Shown here: positions 24,673 to 35,128 of the stretch, piece by piece | How positions within the stretch are numbered: the first letter of the stretch is position 1 | Layout: every line of letters begins with the position of its first letter | Source: Craspedostauros australis | Taxonomy: Eukaryota; Bacillariophyta; Bacillariophyceae; Mastogloiales; Achnanthaceae | Direction of reading: 5' to 3' | Assembly: GCA_026770025.1 (NCBI GenBank) | Contig: JAMXDE010000010.1 | Span: 1,054,001 to 1,118,000, forward strand | Length of the DNA stretch: 64,000 bases | Translations under genes and position numbers: made by a program | The notes under the pieces: model-generated | The model's input: the letters and a program-made list of their open reading frames with translations, nothing else | The model's database searches: none | Told to the model about the DNA's origin: nothing

Positions 24673-25190
24673 CCCAGGAAGACGTAGCTGTGGATGTATT
24701 CTTTCAAGAGAGTACGTACGTATTGCCGCACGTGCAAGTGCATGCATAGTCGTAGGCACCGACGTTATTCTATTCTCTCTCTTTCTCCAGAGAGAGAGAG
24801 AGAGAGAGAGTCGCATTTTTTAACTGCATATGCAGGCTACACAAATACAAAGACTGTATTGTCACGAATGCATCATCGCGTTGACCTTCACGTTCTATCG
24901 ATTATTTCTATTCTTTCATTGTGCGTGTCGGTCTTGCCTTCCATGGACACACGTTGTATTGCACACAGTCATGCCATGCTATCCAGGATTCCAAAGTACT
25001 CGTAGTTTGGTTCGCGCGTCTGCTGATCAGCACTCGCGGCGCATCTGCAAAGACGCTTGCGGTTTGCGTGCGACAAATCATAGGTTTGTACGAGCCATGA
25101 TGGAGCGAAGGCAAGAGTAGAGCACTCCAGAGCATTCTCACCCGATCGACGGAAAGCACGAGAGCCCACAGCAGAGCGCAACTACATACT
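24673..25190. other. Intergenic, between convergent genes
   Basis: 518 bp between two stops. It holds a CT/GA hairpin-like tract (24774-24810) about 110 bp after the glycosyltransferase stop. No gene seen. Confidence 0.6.
24774..24810. repeat. CTCTCTCTTTCTCC-(AG)n fold-back tract
   Basis: A CT-rich arm runs straight into ten AG units, so the two arms can pair as a near-loopless hairpin. It lies in the 3' flank of the glycosyltransferase-like gene. Confidence 0.8.
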
Positions 25191-28100
25191 CTAGTAGAAG
25201 CTCGCTGGGAAAGTCACCGTTTGCGGGGAGAAGGTTGGTGGGTGTGAGAATGCTGGATCCTCAATGCCACCGTCCTCCCGGATGATGACCGGCTCGTAGG
25301 ATCGCTGCGAGTGCACGTGTGGGGCGCCGCTGCTCGCTTCTTCTCCCATCCACTGCCCTGGTGTTAAGTAGCTTGGAGGTGGAATGTGGTAGATCTTGGG
25401 AGCGTCCATGTCGACCTGATTCTCGGACCATGACATTGATCCGTGGGTGTTGTGGCTCTGCTGATGATCGTAGGTGTACTGGTACTGGTAATGGTGCGAG
25501 TAATGCGCCTGATATTGGTTGTGCTGCTGCATCTTGTCGCCTCCATACGGTTGGCTTGGAAATCCCTGAGGCAGGCCAAAGTCTTTGTCGACGTACAGGG
25601 TCGTCTTTTCTTCCTCATGCTGCTGTCCCTTGTTGTCGGGTTTGGCAACGGGAAAGACGTCAGGATCTTGATAATGGACCGTCGTTCCGGTTCCAGCTCC
25701 TTTTGCAGCATCGCTGCCATTCGCAGTATCCGTCCTGGACCTGCCGTCGCTGCCATTGGTGTCGGAATACAAGACTTCGGTCGTCTGCTGCGGCACGTCG
25801 GCCTCGTCTGCGCTCACTTCACGTGCGGACATACCCTGGCCGACGGCTGGGTGCTGGCTGTCGTTAGGACGATGCTGCGGCGTATCGCGCGGTGCCGGAA
25901 AGTTGGTGTTGGGACCATCATCACGATAGGCGTACTGCGCATTGCTCCAGAGCTGTGAGCTTTCTATTTGATGCTGGTATTCAGCGCTGCGTCCCGCCAT
26001 GGAGTTCGGTGCTTCGTCATCCTCGCTGGAGCGGTAGATGTGGGCAGGGAACGAAGGTGGCATGACGTGCATGCTTCCCGATCGTGACCCTCTCGTTGGT
26101 TGGTCGTCGGTATCTTCGTATAGAGATTGGAAGTCGTCCAAGTTCTCCAACGGCATTGATCTGCCCTTTCCCCAGCACTGGTCACGACCAACGCGGTCTT
26201 GCGCGGCATGGTAATGCCTCTCTCCGCCGACAGAGGCTTCGGTGGCACTGATACCAGTGGCGTTGGCTGAATCAGCACGGTTGTGGTTCTTGTCATCACC
26301 GACGCTGTCGGCGACGCTTCGTGCAAAACCTCGTACACTCTGCAGATCCGCAGCCATCGTGATATCGTCGTCCAGATCGTAAAAGTCGCCAACCTCCACC
26401 GTCTGCCCCACCATGGACGGTGGGATGCCGTCATCTGCAGCATCGTCCTCGCCGCCTTCATTGTCACCGAACATCTCCATCTCGAGCTCCCTGTGGAAGT
26501 TCTCCATCTCTCTGACCGACGGCGTCGTCTTGTCTGTCATTGTTCGTCCGGCTGTGGACATGGCATCATTTTCTGGTGTGTTCATCGGCGATCGCACGCA
26601 CGAGTCCATCGGCGACGTTCGGACGAAATTGGAAACCTCCACCTTGACATCGAGCTGTTCCAGCTGATCATCGTTCTCCGGTTCGATCTCGACGCGACGC
26701 TTGGGCGATCGCATCTGCGACAGCGTGCGTTCCTCTACGAACTTGAGGCGGCTGAATGCCTCGGCCGCCATGTCCGCCTGCTCCCGCAGCTGCTTGACCT
26801 TGTCACCGGTGCTGCGTCTGAGGAGGAGGGTCCTCTTGAGCATCTTGGTCGCCGTCTCGAAGGCTTCTTCGATCTTCTCGAGTTTGCCCAGGTTGGTGAC
26901 CGTCTGACGTCGCTGGCTCTTGACCCTTATGTTGCTGCGGATGGCGTCGACGATGTCGTTGAAGGAGACACCCCATTGCGTGAGAATGAATTCTCGTTCC
27001 CCGCGAGACAGCACCAAATCACCCTGCACGCGCCGTTCCGGTTTCGTGCCTTCATACGTTTCGAGTGGGATGATGCGTGCTGGTGAGTAGGTCCATCCAA
27101 GTCTATCGTTGTTGTTGTCGTTGTCGTTGTGGGGCGGTGATGGCGATGAGCGTGCGCGATCCAATTTGGGGAAGGCACAGGTGTCAACAAGGGTGAACAC
27201 ATTGTGCACATCAGTATTAGTACGCACAGCGCAGGCATCGCGACCATGATGTCAGCAACAAGTTGGATGATATGTAAGGGGATAAGCAATGGTGAGAATG
27301 ATGTTGGTGCTGTATGGGTACGGCATGGAAAGAGCAAACAAGTGGAATACTCTCTACTAATAGGGAGAGAAGAGAGAGAGAGAGAGAGCAGCGTAGTCTG
27401 TATCGGTTGACGCAAGCGCATGCGCACAATGTGCGCAAACATGGTCACTTGTAGAGTCACCCCACGAAGAAACGGTCTTCGAAATCAGGAATGCCATCAA
27501 CAGCAGAGAACGCCATCAACCCGAAATCAAAGCAAGACGAGAGTGGAGAGGAAAACAGAGCTGCGGTGACAAGGGACGTACCCAATTGGCGGTCCAGCGC
27601 TGCAGCTGGGATTGTCTCCAACGATGCGATGGTAGTCTCTGAACTCCACATTGCCGAAGCGCACCGACTTCTTGGGAGCGTCCGGAGTTGCAACAGTCGA
27701 GGCGAGTGATTTTGACCTCCTCGGTGACACCTCCGACGAATCGGAGCTGGTGGAGACGCTGGGTTCTCCGTTGGAAGCGTCGGACCTGTCCACGCGCGCT
27801 GCTCGGCCGCCCCTTCTGCTGCCGGATCTGCTGGATTTGCTACTGAGCCCGGATCTCGTGCTGGAGTCCTGGTTGTTGCCCATGACCCACGGTCGCGGCG
27901 ATAGCTTGCGCGTGAGCTTGTGCAACACCGTCTGCTTCGAGGATCCCTTGCTTTCGCTGGTAGGCTGCGAGGCCGCCGTCGTTGCTTGCGGCTGCAGCGA
28001 GGCACCGCTGGATCTGCTGCTCTTGGAATCTGCGATGGAGGCGAGGTTAGAACCGGTGATGCTGCGATCCGAGGCGGATGTCCGCAGGCAGCTTCTGAGT

Positions 28101-28513
28101 CCTGAGTCCGCGTTCCGCGTGGGAGCGGCGCCCTTCTGCTGCCTCCATCGCTGCTTCCATCCCATCTTGATGCCGTTGCTGCCGTCGCTGTTGCGTCTTT
28201 GCTGTCTGCGGTCTGGTCTCAGCGATTGCATTGGTTTGTGGCCTTGCGCTGTTGCTTGCGCGTTCGTCTGCGATTGAGTCTGCGTCTGAGGAGTTACCGG
28301 AGCCAACGGTGACGTCTGTGCCTGGCTGTGCACCTGATCTTTCGCCCGTCGCTGTTGTCTTGCACCAACACTAGTACTCGTACTCGTACTCGCGCTCGTA
28401 TTTCTATTGGTATTCTGCGGAATGCTGGTGGATTGCGCTTTGCTCTTGTGCTGCCCCACCTGCCGCCTCCCGTTGTACATGTTCGTTCTGGAGAGCAGAT
28501 CAGTTGCCTTCAC
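25191..28513 (-). CDS. GDNP-motif protein of diatom type, function unknown, 947 aa
   Basis: Exon 1 is 28513-27582 and exon 2 is 27102-25191; the 479-bp intron (donor GTACGT, acceptor CGATAG) interrupts a glycine codon in phase 2. Splicing joins RFGNVEFRDYHRIVGDNP...GPPIG (residues about 284-311) to LGWTYSPARIIPLETYEG, which restores the continuous V-F-x-V-x-x-R-x-Y...GDNP...GPP(I/L)-x-LGW block I know from many stramenopile, mainly diatom, proteins. The block is followed by a conserved-looking helical stretch (RRVQGDLVLSRGEREFILTQWG, then KLEKIEEAFETATKMLKRTLLLRR, about residues 340-410). The N-terminal 280 residues are Ser/Gln/Arg-rich, and the C-terminal 500 are disordered, acidic then Tyr/His/Gln-rich. 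The first ATG (28513) is used; M12 is an alternative. No biochemical role is known to me. Confidence 0.8.
27362..27389. repeat. (GA)n tract inside an intron
   Basis: GGGAGAGAAG followed by about eight AG units, preceded at 27350 by ACTCTCTACTAATAG, so CT and GA arms are close. It lies within the intron of the GDNP-motif gene. Confidence 0.8.
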
Positions 28514-30153
28514 TCTCCACTCTTCGCTCTTGGTACCAACCAGTTGGAGTAATCTCTGGAGAGAGAAAGAGAAAGAGAGAGCAGGGTGATTGAAAGTGCG
28601 TCGTGTCGCTTGATTGCAGTTGCACTGCTTGAATCTGCTTCAGTCCGCCGCAGCCTGCTTCAGCTTCCTTGAATCTGCTTCAGTCCCCTCTCCCACGAAT
28701 GTGCTGATGCGAGTTTGATTGTGGATTGACACTCTATCGCGGTTTCGGTTATGATTGCGAAGGGTGGGACGATGACAGCTGATGTCTTCCAAATACTCTT
28801 CCTTGCAGCTCCTTCACTGCAGCGCGAAGTGGTGTGGCGCGTGTTGTGGATCGTAGATCGTGTTACCGCGTGCTCTGCACACTCTGTGAGCTCCTTGTTT
28901 TGTCTCCGCCCGGTTCTTTCCCTCCTCTCCATTCTTGGTGCTTGGTTTACCCGCACTCGCACGACCCAAGACTGCAGATCTCTTGTGCTCTCGTCTTCGG
29001 TTTCTGCTTTCTCGTGGTTCTTGTGCCACGCTCCGGACTTCGCAGCCACACGAGCCTTGGGGAAGAGGTGGTGGTTTTGGTTTATCGCGTCGATCGCCCC
29101 AGTTGCGTCTCCGCAAGCCCCCCCCCTGTCCAATCACGTCTATTCCTGTTGTGTGCATTTGCGTGGCAGGAGCCACAAGCGTCACGGTGATGGTGATGTC
29201 TCGCCGCCTGTATTTTCCCTGCTGGTGCTGTTTCTGTCTCTGTCCCTCTCGTCGCGCCTCCACACCCGTCCTTTCCGTGCCTGGGCGGTTCTGACTCCAA
29301 TTCTTTTGTCCGTGTGCGCCAATCCTTGCACAAACGAGAACTCTCGCGCACAACTCGCGGTTTCTTCACACCGTGCGCACAGCACCACGCTCTATTCCCG
29401 TCTTCATCTTCCGTCACTTTGTCGCAACGGAGAATCTCACTCCCGATCGCACAACTCCATTGAAACGCCGTATCGATCCCTCGTGACCCACACGCTTACC
29501 CCCATCTGTCCTTTCAATTCACAAGCCTATTTGCACTACACGACAGCGACACAGATGGGACGCCAGAAACACGCGAAAACGAACCGAGACACTGGCATGG
29601 AGGTACCGAACGTACTGTTTAGTCCATCACAGTTATGCGGAGAAGCAGGCGGACTATGTTTGGAGTCCGGGCAGAATTACAGCATTTATCATCGCTGACA
29701 CAATCCGTCACAATGTGGGAGATGATTGGCGGAGACGCCATCCAAACCTGACACGCTTCTCGCACGCACACACGCAAACAAATCTCAAGGGGGCATCTGG
29801 AACGAGTACCGCATGGTGAAGTCTCAGGCACTGGGCATATCAAAATGGCTTCGTTCGGCATGATTCTCCGTGATGTCACGAGATCGCCAGGAAGACAAGA
29901 CCAAACGTGTCAACTCGTGCGAACACGAAAAGTCACAAGCTTCCACGACTAGAACGAGCCCACGAGTCTAGAGAGCAAACTGCAACTTAGTCTGGTGATA
30001 CTCTACTACTATGCATGCGTGCCTGGCAACAATGTACTCCTTCGGCATGCACACTCGTAACATGTTGATTGTCAGTATGACTAGCCATGGGTAGAAACCT
30101 ATCTTTGGATATCCGTAAGGAAAACAAAAGAACTCGTGAGTCCGTTTAGCGCT
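28514..30153. other. Intergenic region with no supported gene
   Basis: About 1.6 kb upstream of the GDNP-motif gene. A GGAGAGAGAAAGAGAAAGAGAGAG tract at 28557-28580 abuts the gene start, and a TGAATCTGCTTCAGTCC repeat occurs twice around 28630-28687. A 315-codon plus-strand frame (28751-29698) is Ser/Leu/Arg/His-rich, matches nothing, and overlaps a 179-codon antisense frame, so I do not call it. Confidence 0.5.
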
Positions 30154-30201
30154 AAGTGGACGCACCAATCCACTTGCGTAACTGGATTGGTGAGTCCACT
30201 T
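30154..30201. repeat. 18-bp-stem hairpin (inverted repeat)
   Basis: Left arm AAGTGGAC-G-CACCAATCCA (30154-30172) pairs with right arm TGGATTGGTG-A-GTCCACTT (30183-30201), with one mismatch and a 10-nt loop. It stands at the left border of the transposon-rich block. It could be a transposon terminal structure or a foldback/MITE remnant. Confidence 0.8.
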
Positions 30202-30504
30202 ACGAGCACAAAACGACTAATTAGACTACCCTTCTTAGGAGATTGGATTAGTTCGACTTGCCCAACTCGAATATCTCCACCAATTCCTCATGATCTTGTG
30301 CTCACTGCGTGTTTTGTCGTGTTTTTCTTGGAACACAACAACACATGGTGCATTTCCCTCTCGCATTACCTGTGGGTGTCTTCTGCCCATCCGTTGGATT
30401 TCATCTTTCTCCATCTGAAACCCTTCCGATGTTCATTCCACACTGTCGTCCGCAGACATACGAACTATTACAGCATTTTGCATTCCGCATCACTCTGTTG
30501 TATC

Positions 30505-30960
30505 ATGAGTGCTTCAACATCCCTGTTATCCCTCGTGGAACAGAGCGTTGACTGGGCTGATGACAACAGCAACGACAACCACCTTGACCCCAACTGCATT
30601 GATGACGACTTTTACAGTGATCAAGTACTTCATGCTCTGGATGACTTCGAAAGTGATGAGGACACTCACAGCGTGTCAGGATCCAACACCATCAGCACCG
30701 ACAACATTGAGGCTGGTGTATATCGAAGTGGTGATTCCTACATTGCCAAGGGTGCATCATCTGAAACCCTCATTCCAACCATGGCAACACCAACTGCAGA
30801 TGATTCTACCAACAATACTAGCCAGACTACTGCAAGTGCTGCTGCATCCACAACAAATGCAAGCACTCCATGCATGGAGCAAAACCAACCAGAGGCAGAA
30901 CGGCTGGCAAGCATGGATCTTCGTTGGCTCCTTCTTGATCCCAATACCCTCTGTAAACTG
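30505..30960 (+). CDS. Possible first exon of an acidic Ser/Thr-rich protein
   Basis: The frame starts MSASTSLLSLVEQSVDWADD and is rich in Asp, Ser, Thr and Asn, ending ASMDLRWLLLDPNTLCKL just before a donor-like GTAATT at 30961, phase 0. Without splicing it ends eight codons later. Composition is more protein-like than the surrounding ORFs. I find no downstream exon that clearly completes it; the following kilobase is full of stops. It may be the N-terminal exon of a decayed transposon gene. No family recognised. Confidence 0.35.
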
Positions 30961-32587
30961 GTAATTTTACCATGCAAATGCTAGATGTGGGCCCACTGCG
31001 GGATTCTGTCGTGGTTTGCGGACAAATCAAGACTAATCACAACTCAAACTCCAAACCAGCCTCAGCAACCCCTTATGATGCTATATCTAAACACCAACTC
31101 AGTTAAACCATAAACTGAGCATACCATGTGAATACCTGAATGTCAGTGATAGTGAACATCGAACTTAACAATAAATAACTTTAGTCTTAATACCATTTCG
31201 GCCCGTGATATCGCGTGTTGTCACATCGAAAAACTCTGGGTGACACCCACCCACCCCCACTTCACGGTCCATGATCATGCCCTTCCTCATCATATCCATC
31301 GTATCTGAGCACCCCATCGCCTCTATATACTCCCATATCCATCGTCTGGGCACGCCTTCGACTCAGAAAGTCCATATCCATCTCCCCAGGTCGCGATTTC
31401 TGGAATTCAGGATTTCCAAAAATGGACGCAAACTCCGGTCCGCCTTTCTGCAACCAAGATATCTCATCCATCCGACCTTGTTCACCACCACCACGCAGCA
31501 TTCCGGATCCAGTAGGCTTCAGTCAACACACTGGTGCGTCCAAAAGGGCTCGCGAGTGGATACCCATGACGGGCGGCTTGGTTCTGCACTTGTCACCCTT
31601 GAGTTTTTCGATGTTCCAAAATTGACCATCTGTCTTCGGTGGCGAGAGCGACCGCATGTCGCAATGCTTCCGGCGCACACACATTGCTCAATCGACTCTC
31701 CAAGTGATTCTGAGTGCTTCTTGCATGGGAGAGTTGTCCATTTGGTGGATGCGTGGCGTGCCACTGGTGCCCAAAGGAAGGGCATCGGGCTCCGTCACCA
31801 ACCCCAAAAACTCTTGCGATCCACTTCTGCTTGTCGATGACGACCTTGCCACTGCTGGATGGACGCCAAACTTCGTGGGTACCTCCAATATGATCCACTT
31901 CGTGCATATTGCGCATCAATGGTGGCTGGAATGGTCTGTGTTGATCATGCCGCCTCTGTATCTTGTAAGGGCATGTTGAGCGCAAACGACCTTCCTGTTT
32001 CTTTTCACTATATCTCCCTCCATTGGCAGGGTATACATTTGAAACCTCACCCATCCACCATATGAAGCATGGCGGATCCACTGATGTGCTTGGATGCCTT
32101 CATGGAGGCGTGATAGTTGCGGCCCATTCAGCGGCCGTTGCTGAGTGTTGTTGTGGGACGCCATTGTTGTGTTGTTTTGTGTGTGTTTTGTTGTTCAGAT
32201 CGTTGGGGTTTGCGGAAGTTGACCATGTTTCAGACAAATACATGCACATCGACGACTTCGATTATGTTCTTCACGGTGGCGTCGGGTGCGTTAGAATGAC
32301 ATCAGGTTCTTGTTCCATCGTTCTTCACAGAACGTTGTTTGTGGTCACACGAATGATGAGGTTTGGACGACCAGCAGGGCAATTGGAACCGCTCCAACCT
32401 GCTCTCTTGTTGCTGCAATCGTTGATGCATTTTTGCGGCCATGTGCTGTGGGAACATGACCATCATGCTTCTACAGGCACTGTGTCCCTGCAATGTTCCT
32501 TTGTTGTTCACATCTCTGTCATTATCGAGAAAATCGTGTGCACACACACACCAACCCAAGCCATCATTCCATGTTTCGTTCGCCACC
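30961..32587. other. Decayed region, no supported gene
   Basis: About 1.6 kb with many short ORFs. On the minus strand, frames between 32081 and 31262 (for example one ending LEHRKTQG and one reading GGPEFASIFGNPEFQKS) look like fragments of broken coding sequence with frameshifts, but I cannot name them. Confidence 0.4.
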
Positions 32588-35128
32588 ATGATCCGTATTG
32601 GTATTGGCCAATACGTGGAGGTGGCTCCCCATGTCTCCAATGGCAAGTACTTTAATCTGGGCATGACCTTCATTGTCGGCCTGAGCAAGACGGTAAAGAA
32701 TAGGAATGATGAATACGCGGACAGAGGCGATGAACCCCTTGCAGCAGATGAAGAGGCCTTCGTGAAGGTGAATCCTGTTCTCTCGCGAGATCATTGCTAC
32801 GTCGTTCCGGAGTCAATGTGCAGGGTGTGCAACATGGAGGCTCCGGCAAGGGCAACCAAACAGGAACCCAGTGACGCCTTTCCATTACCGTCGTTGCTGT
32901 CTCCCGACCATCACTCTGCCGCCGAGCTCCGCAACCTCATGACTGCAGCTCCCAGCGCCACCCAGAAAGAAGCAGAGAAACCGGAAATAACGTCAATCCG
33001 ACGCCTTCTAATACGTTGTTTGGATGACAAGGCCGAAGTGCTGGCCGATTTGCAAAAGCATCACAACGACATGAACAAAAGGGGTTGGTTGCGGACGGTT
33101 GTAGGCAGCAGCGGGCAAACAGCACCAAAAGGAAAGAAGCATCTGGATGAGGAAGAGAAAGACAACATCGTCAAGCTTCGTCTCATCCTTGGCTCACCTC
33201 CCTTTCTCATCAGTTGCATTGCGCATGCATGGGGTGTAGACAGGAGCTGCGTTTCGCGCGTGTTGAAAGATTTCCGCGAAGGCAATATGGAACAGAAGAA
33301 GCGCGATGACGCTGGGCTTTCTGTGTTCACAAGCATGCGCATACAAGCTCAACACTTCACAGCTCGGAAAGCCTTCGAGAGGATGTTGCATGCAGACAAC
33401 ACTGGGCAGAAACTGAACAAAGAATACATCGACATGGCTTTCGCCAATGCGACAACGGACCAAAAGAAGGCTGCAGAGGACCTTGCGAAGGAGTGGCATG
33501 ACTGTGGTCCGCACCTCCTGAGCGATCTTCAATAGGTGTTGCAGAGGTCCAGAGGAGCCCTATCCTGGCGGGACATTGCAAGCGAAATCGCGGGAAGTGG
33601 AACAGTGCAGATTGTCAGTCCCATGTCCATCCGAAAGTTTGTACTGGGGCTCGAAGGCAGCAAGTACACATCCACCAGAATCCTCCCCTTCCTCAGCAAA
33701 GGTACAGTGCAGAAGCGCATCAATTGGGCCAACGAGTTCTGCATGTTCTGGGAGTCAGCGAAGCACTTCAAAAACATGCAAGTGATTGTTGTTCACATGG
33801 ATGAGAAGTGGTTCTGGTCGATCGTTGGACGAAAGCACATCAAGTCCATGAGAAATTGAAGGTGAAACCAGTTGTGCACCATTGTCAACATTGCAACCAC
33901 TTGGTCAAGACTATGGCCATTGCTTCTTCCGCCTTTGTGCCCAATAACAACTGTCTTGAGAAGGGCGGAACGGCGCACCTCTTGAACTTCGAACAAGTTG
34001 GTCATTGGAAGGTCGCGATGAAGGATTCGTTTGGCCGCGTCTACGACAGCAGGGGCAACTACAAATGCCCACCAACCCCAGAGAACCGCTTGAGGAAGAA
34101 AGGTGAGCGCAGGTGGCAAGCGCTGGAGATCACAGGGACCAAAGAAGAAGTGAACAGCAAGAAGAAGTTCAGTCTCAAAAAGTACTTCGAGACCTGGGAG
34201 ATCCCAGCCATCCATGATCTTGTTGCCAGAGTCCGCGGAGACAACAAAGAGATGCGAGTTGTTGTTCGCTACCAAATGGATGGTGCAGGGCCTCATCAAA
34301 ACCAGGAACTGCTGGAGTTCATCAACGAATGGTTCAAAGGCCTCGGTTGGCATCTCCGCATTCAACCTCCAAACTCCCCGATCACCAATGTCAATGAAAT
34401 GACAACTGCGTCTTCCCCGTATTGTCGCGTATTGTGTCATCATACCAATCCAGAAACCACGGAAGCAACATCATGTCGTCTGAAGAATTGTGGTAGGCTT
34501 CCCTGAAGTGCTGAGAGCACTTGTCACTCAAGACGCTTGCCACTGCCTACATTCGTCACCACCAAATTGCTTACGTGATCAGTGCCTGCAAAGGCAGCGA
34601 CAAGTTCGTGACAGAATCCAGAGGGCTCAGGATGAACGTGACCAAGAGGCAAGTCCCGATGAAAGATGAAGATGGACAAGTCATTGGCGTGGAGTACACC
34701 AACATGGAATTGGCGCGCCCAGTGCGGGATGAAACGAAGAGCGACAGCAACAAACTGAAATACAAGAAACCGAATGTGGAGGCCACTCGCGAGCAGATCC
34801 TTCAGAAGATGAGCGTGGCAGAATTGAGCTGCATCGAGCAACACCATGGGGAACTCTGTGACACTGAGAGAGAGAGGAACTGGCTGCCATGATCAAAAAG
34901 AACATTGAGCAACAGGATAAAGATAGTAAGCAACCTGCAAAGGCAACCAGCAAGAGGAAGGGCAAGGACGGAACGAAGACAACATCAAGGCCCTTGAAGA
35001 AGGCGAAGACCAGCAGCAACAAGATCACAGCAAAGGCAACTGCGAAGCCATGCAAGAGCGAGGGAGTAGTCACAAGAGCGCGAGCAACAGCCTTCCGGTT
35101 GAATGGCCACAAGAGAGTCAGCATGTAG
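32588..35128 (+). pseudogene. Tc1/mariner-like transposase, broken
   Basis: Cut-and-paste DDE transposase remnant. It starts at GCCACCATG (32588, good start context). A helix-turn-helix-like stretch reads SCIAHAWGVDRSCVSRVLKDF (about 33213-33275). After an in-frame TAG at 33533-33535 the same frame continues to VIVVHMDEKWFW (about 33785-33820), the first-Asp block of this superfamily. A frameshift near 33850 leads to VVVRYQMDGAGPHQNQ (second Asp, about 34257-34305) and IQPPNSPITNVNEM (about 34363-34400), where the Asp usual after NSP is Ile. A second shift near 34400-34520 leads to a frame (34521-34892) with SLKTLATAYIRHHQIAYVI, and a Lys-rich tail follows (34889-35128). With one nonsense codon, at least two frameshifts and a lost acidic residue it cannot encode an active enzyme. 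Terminal inverted repeats were not found by eye. Confidence 0.75.

Noticed and set aside
28751-29698. 315-codon plus-strand ORF
   Set aside because: Low-complexity Ser/Leu/Arg/His composition, overlapping antisense ORF of 179 codons, no motif and no splice partner.
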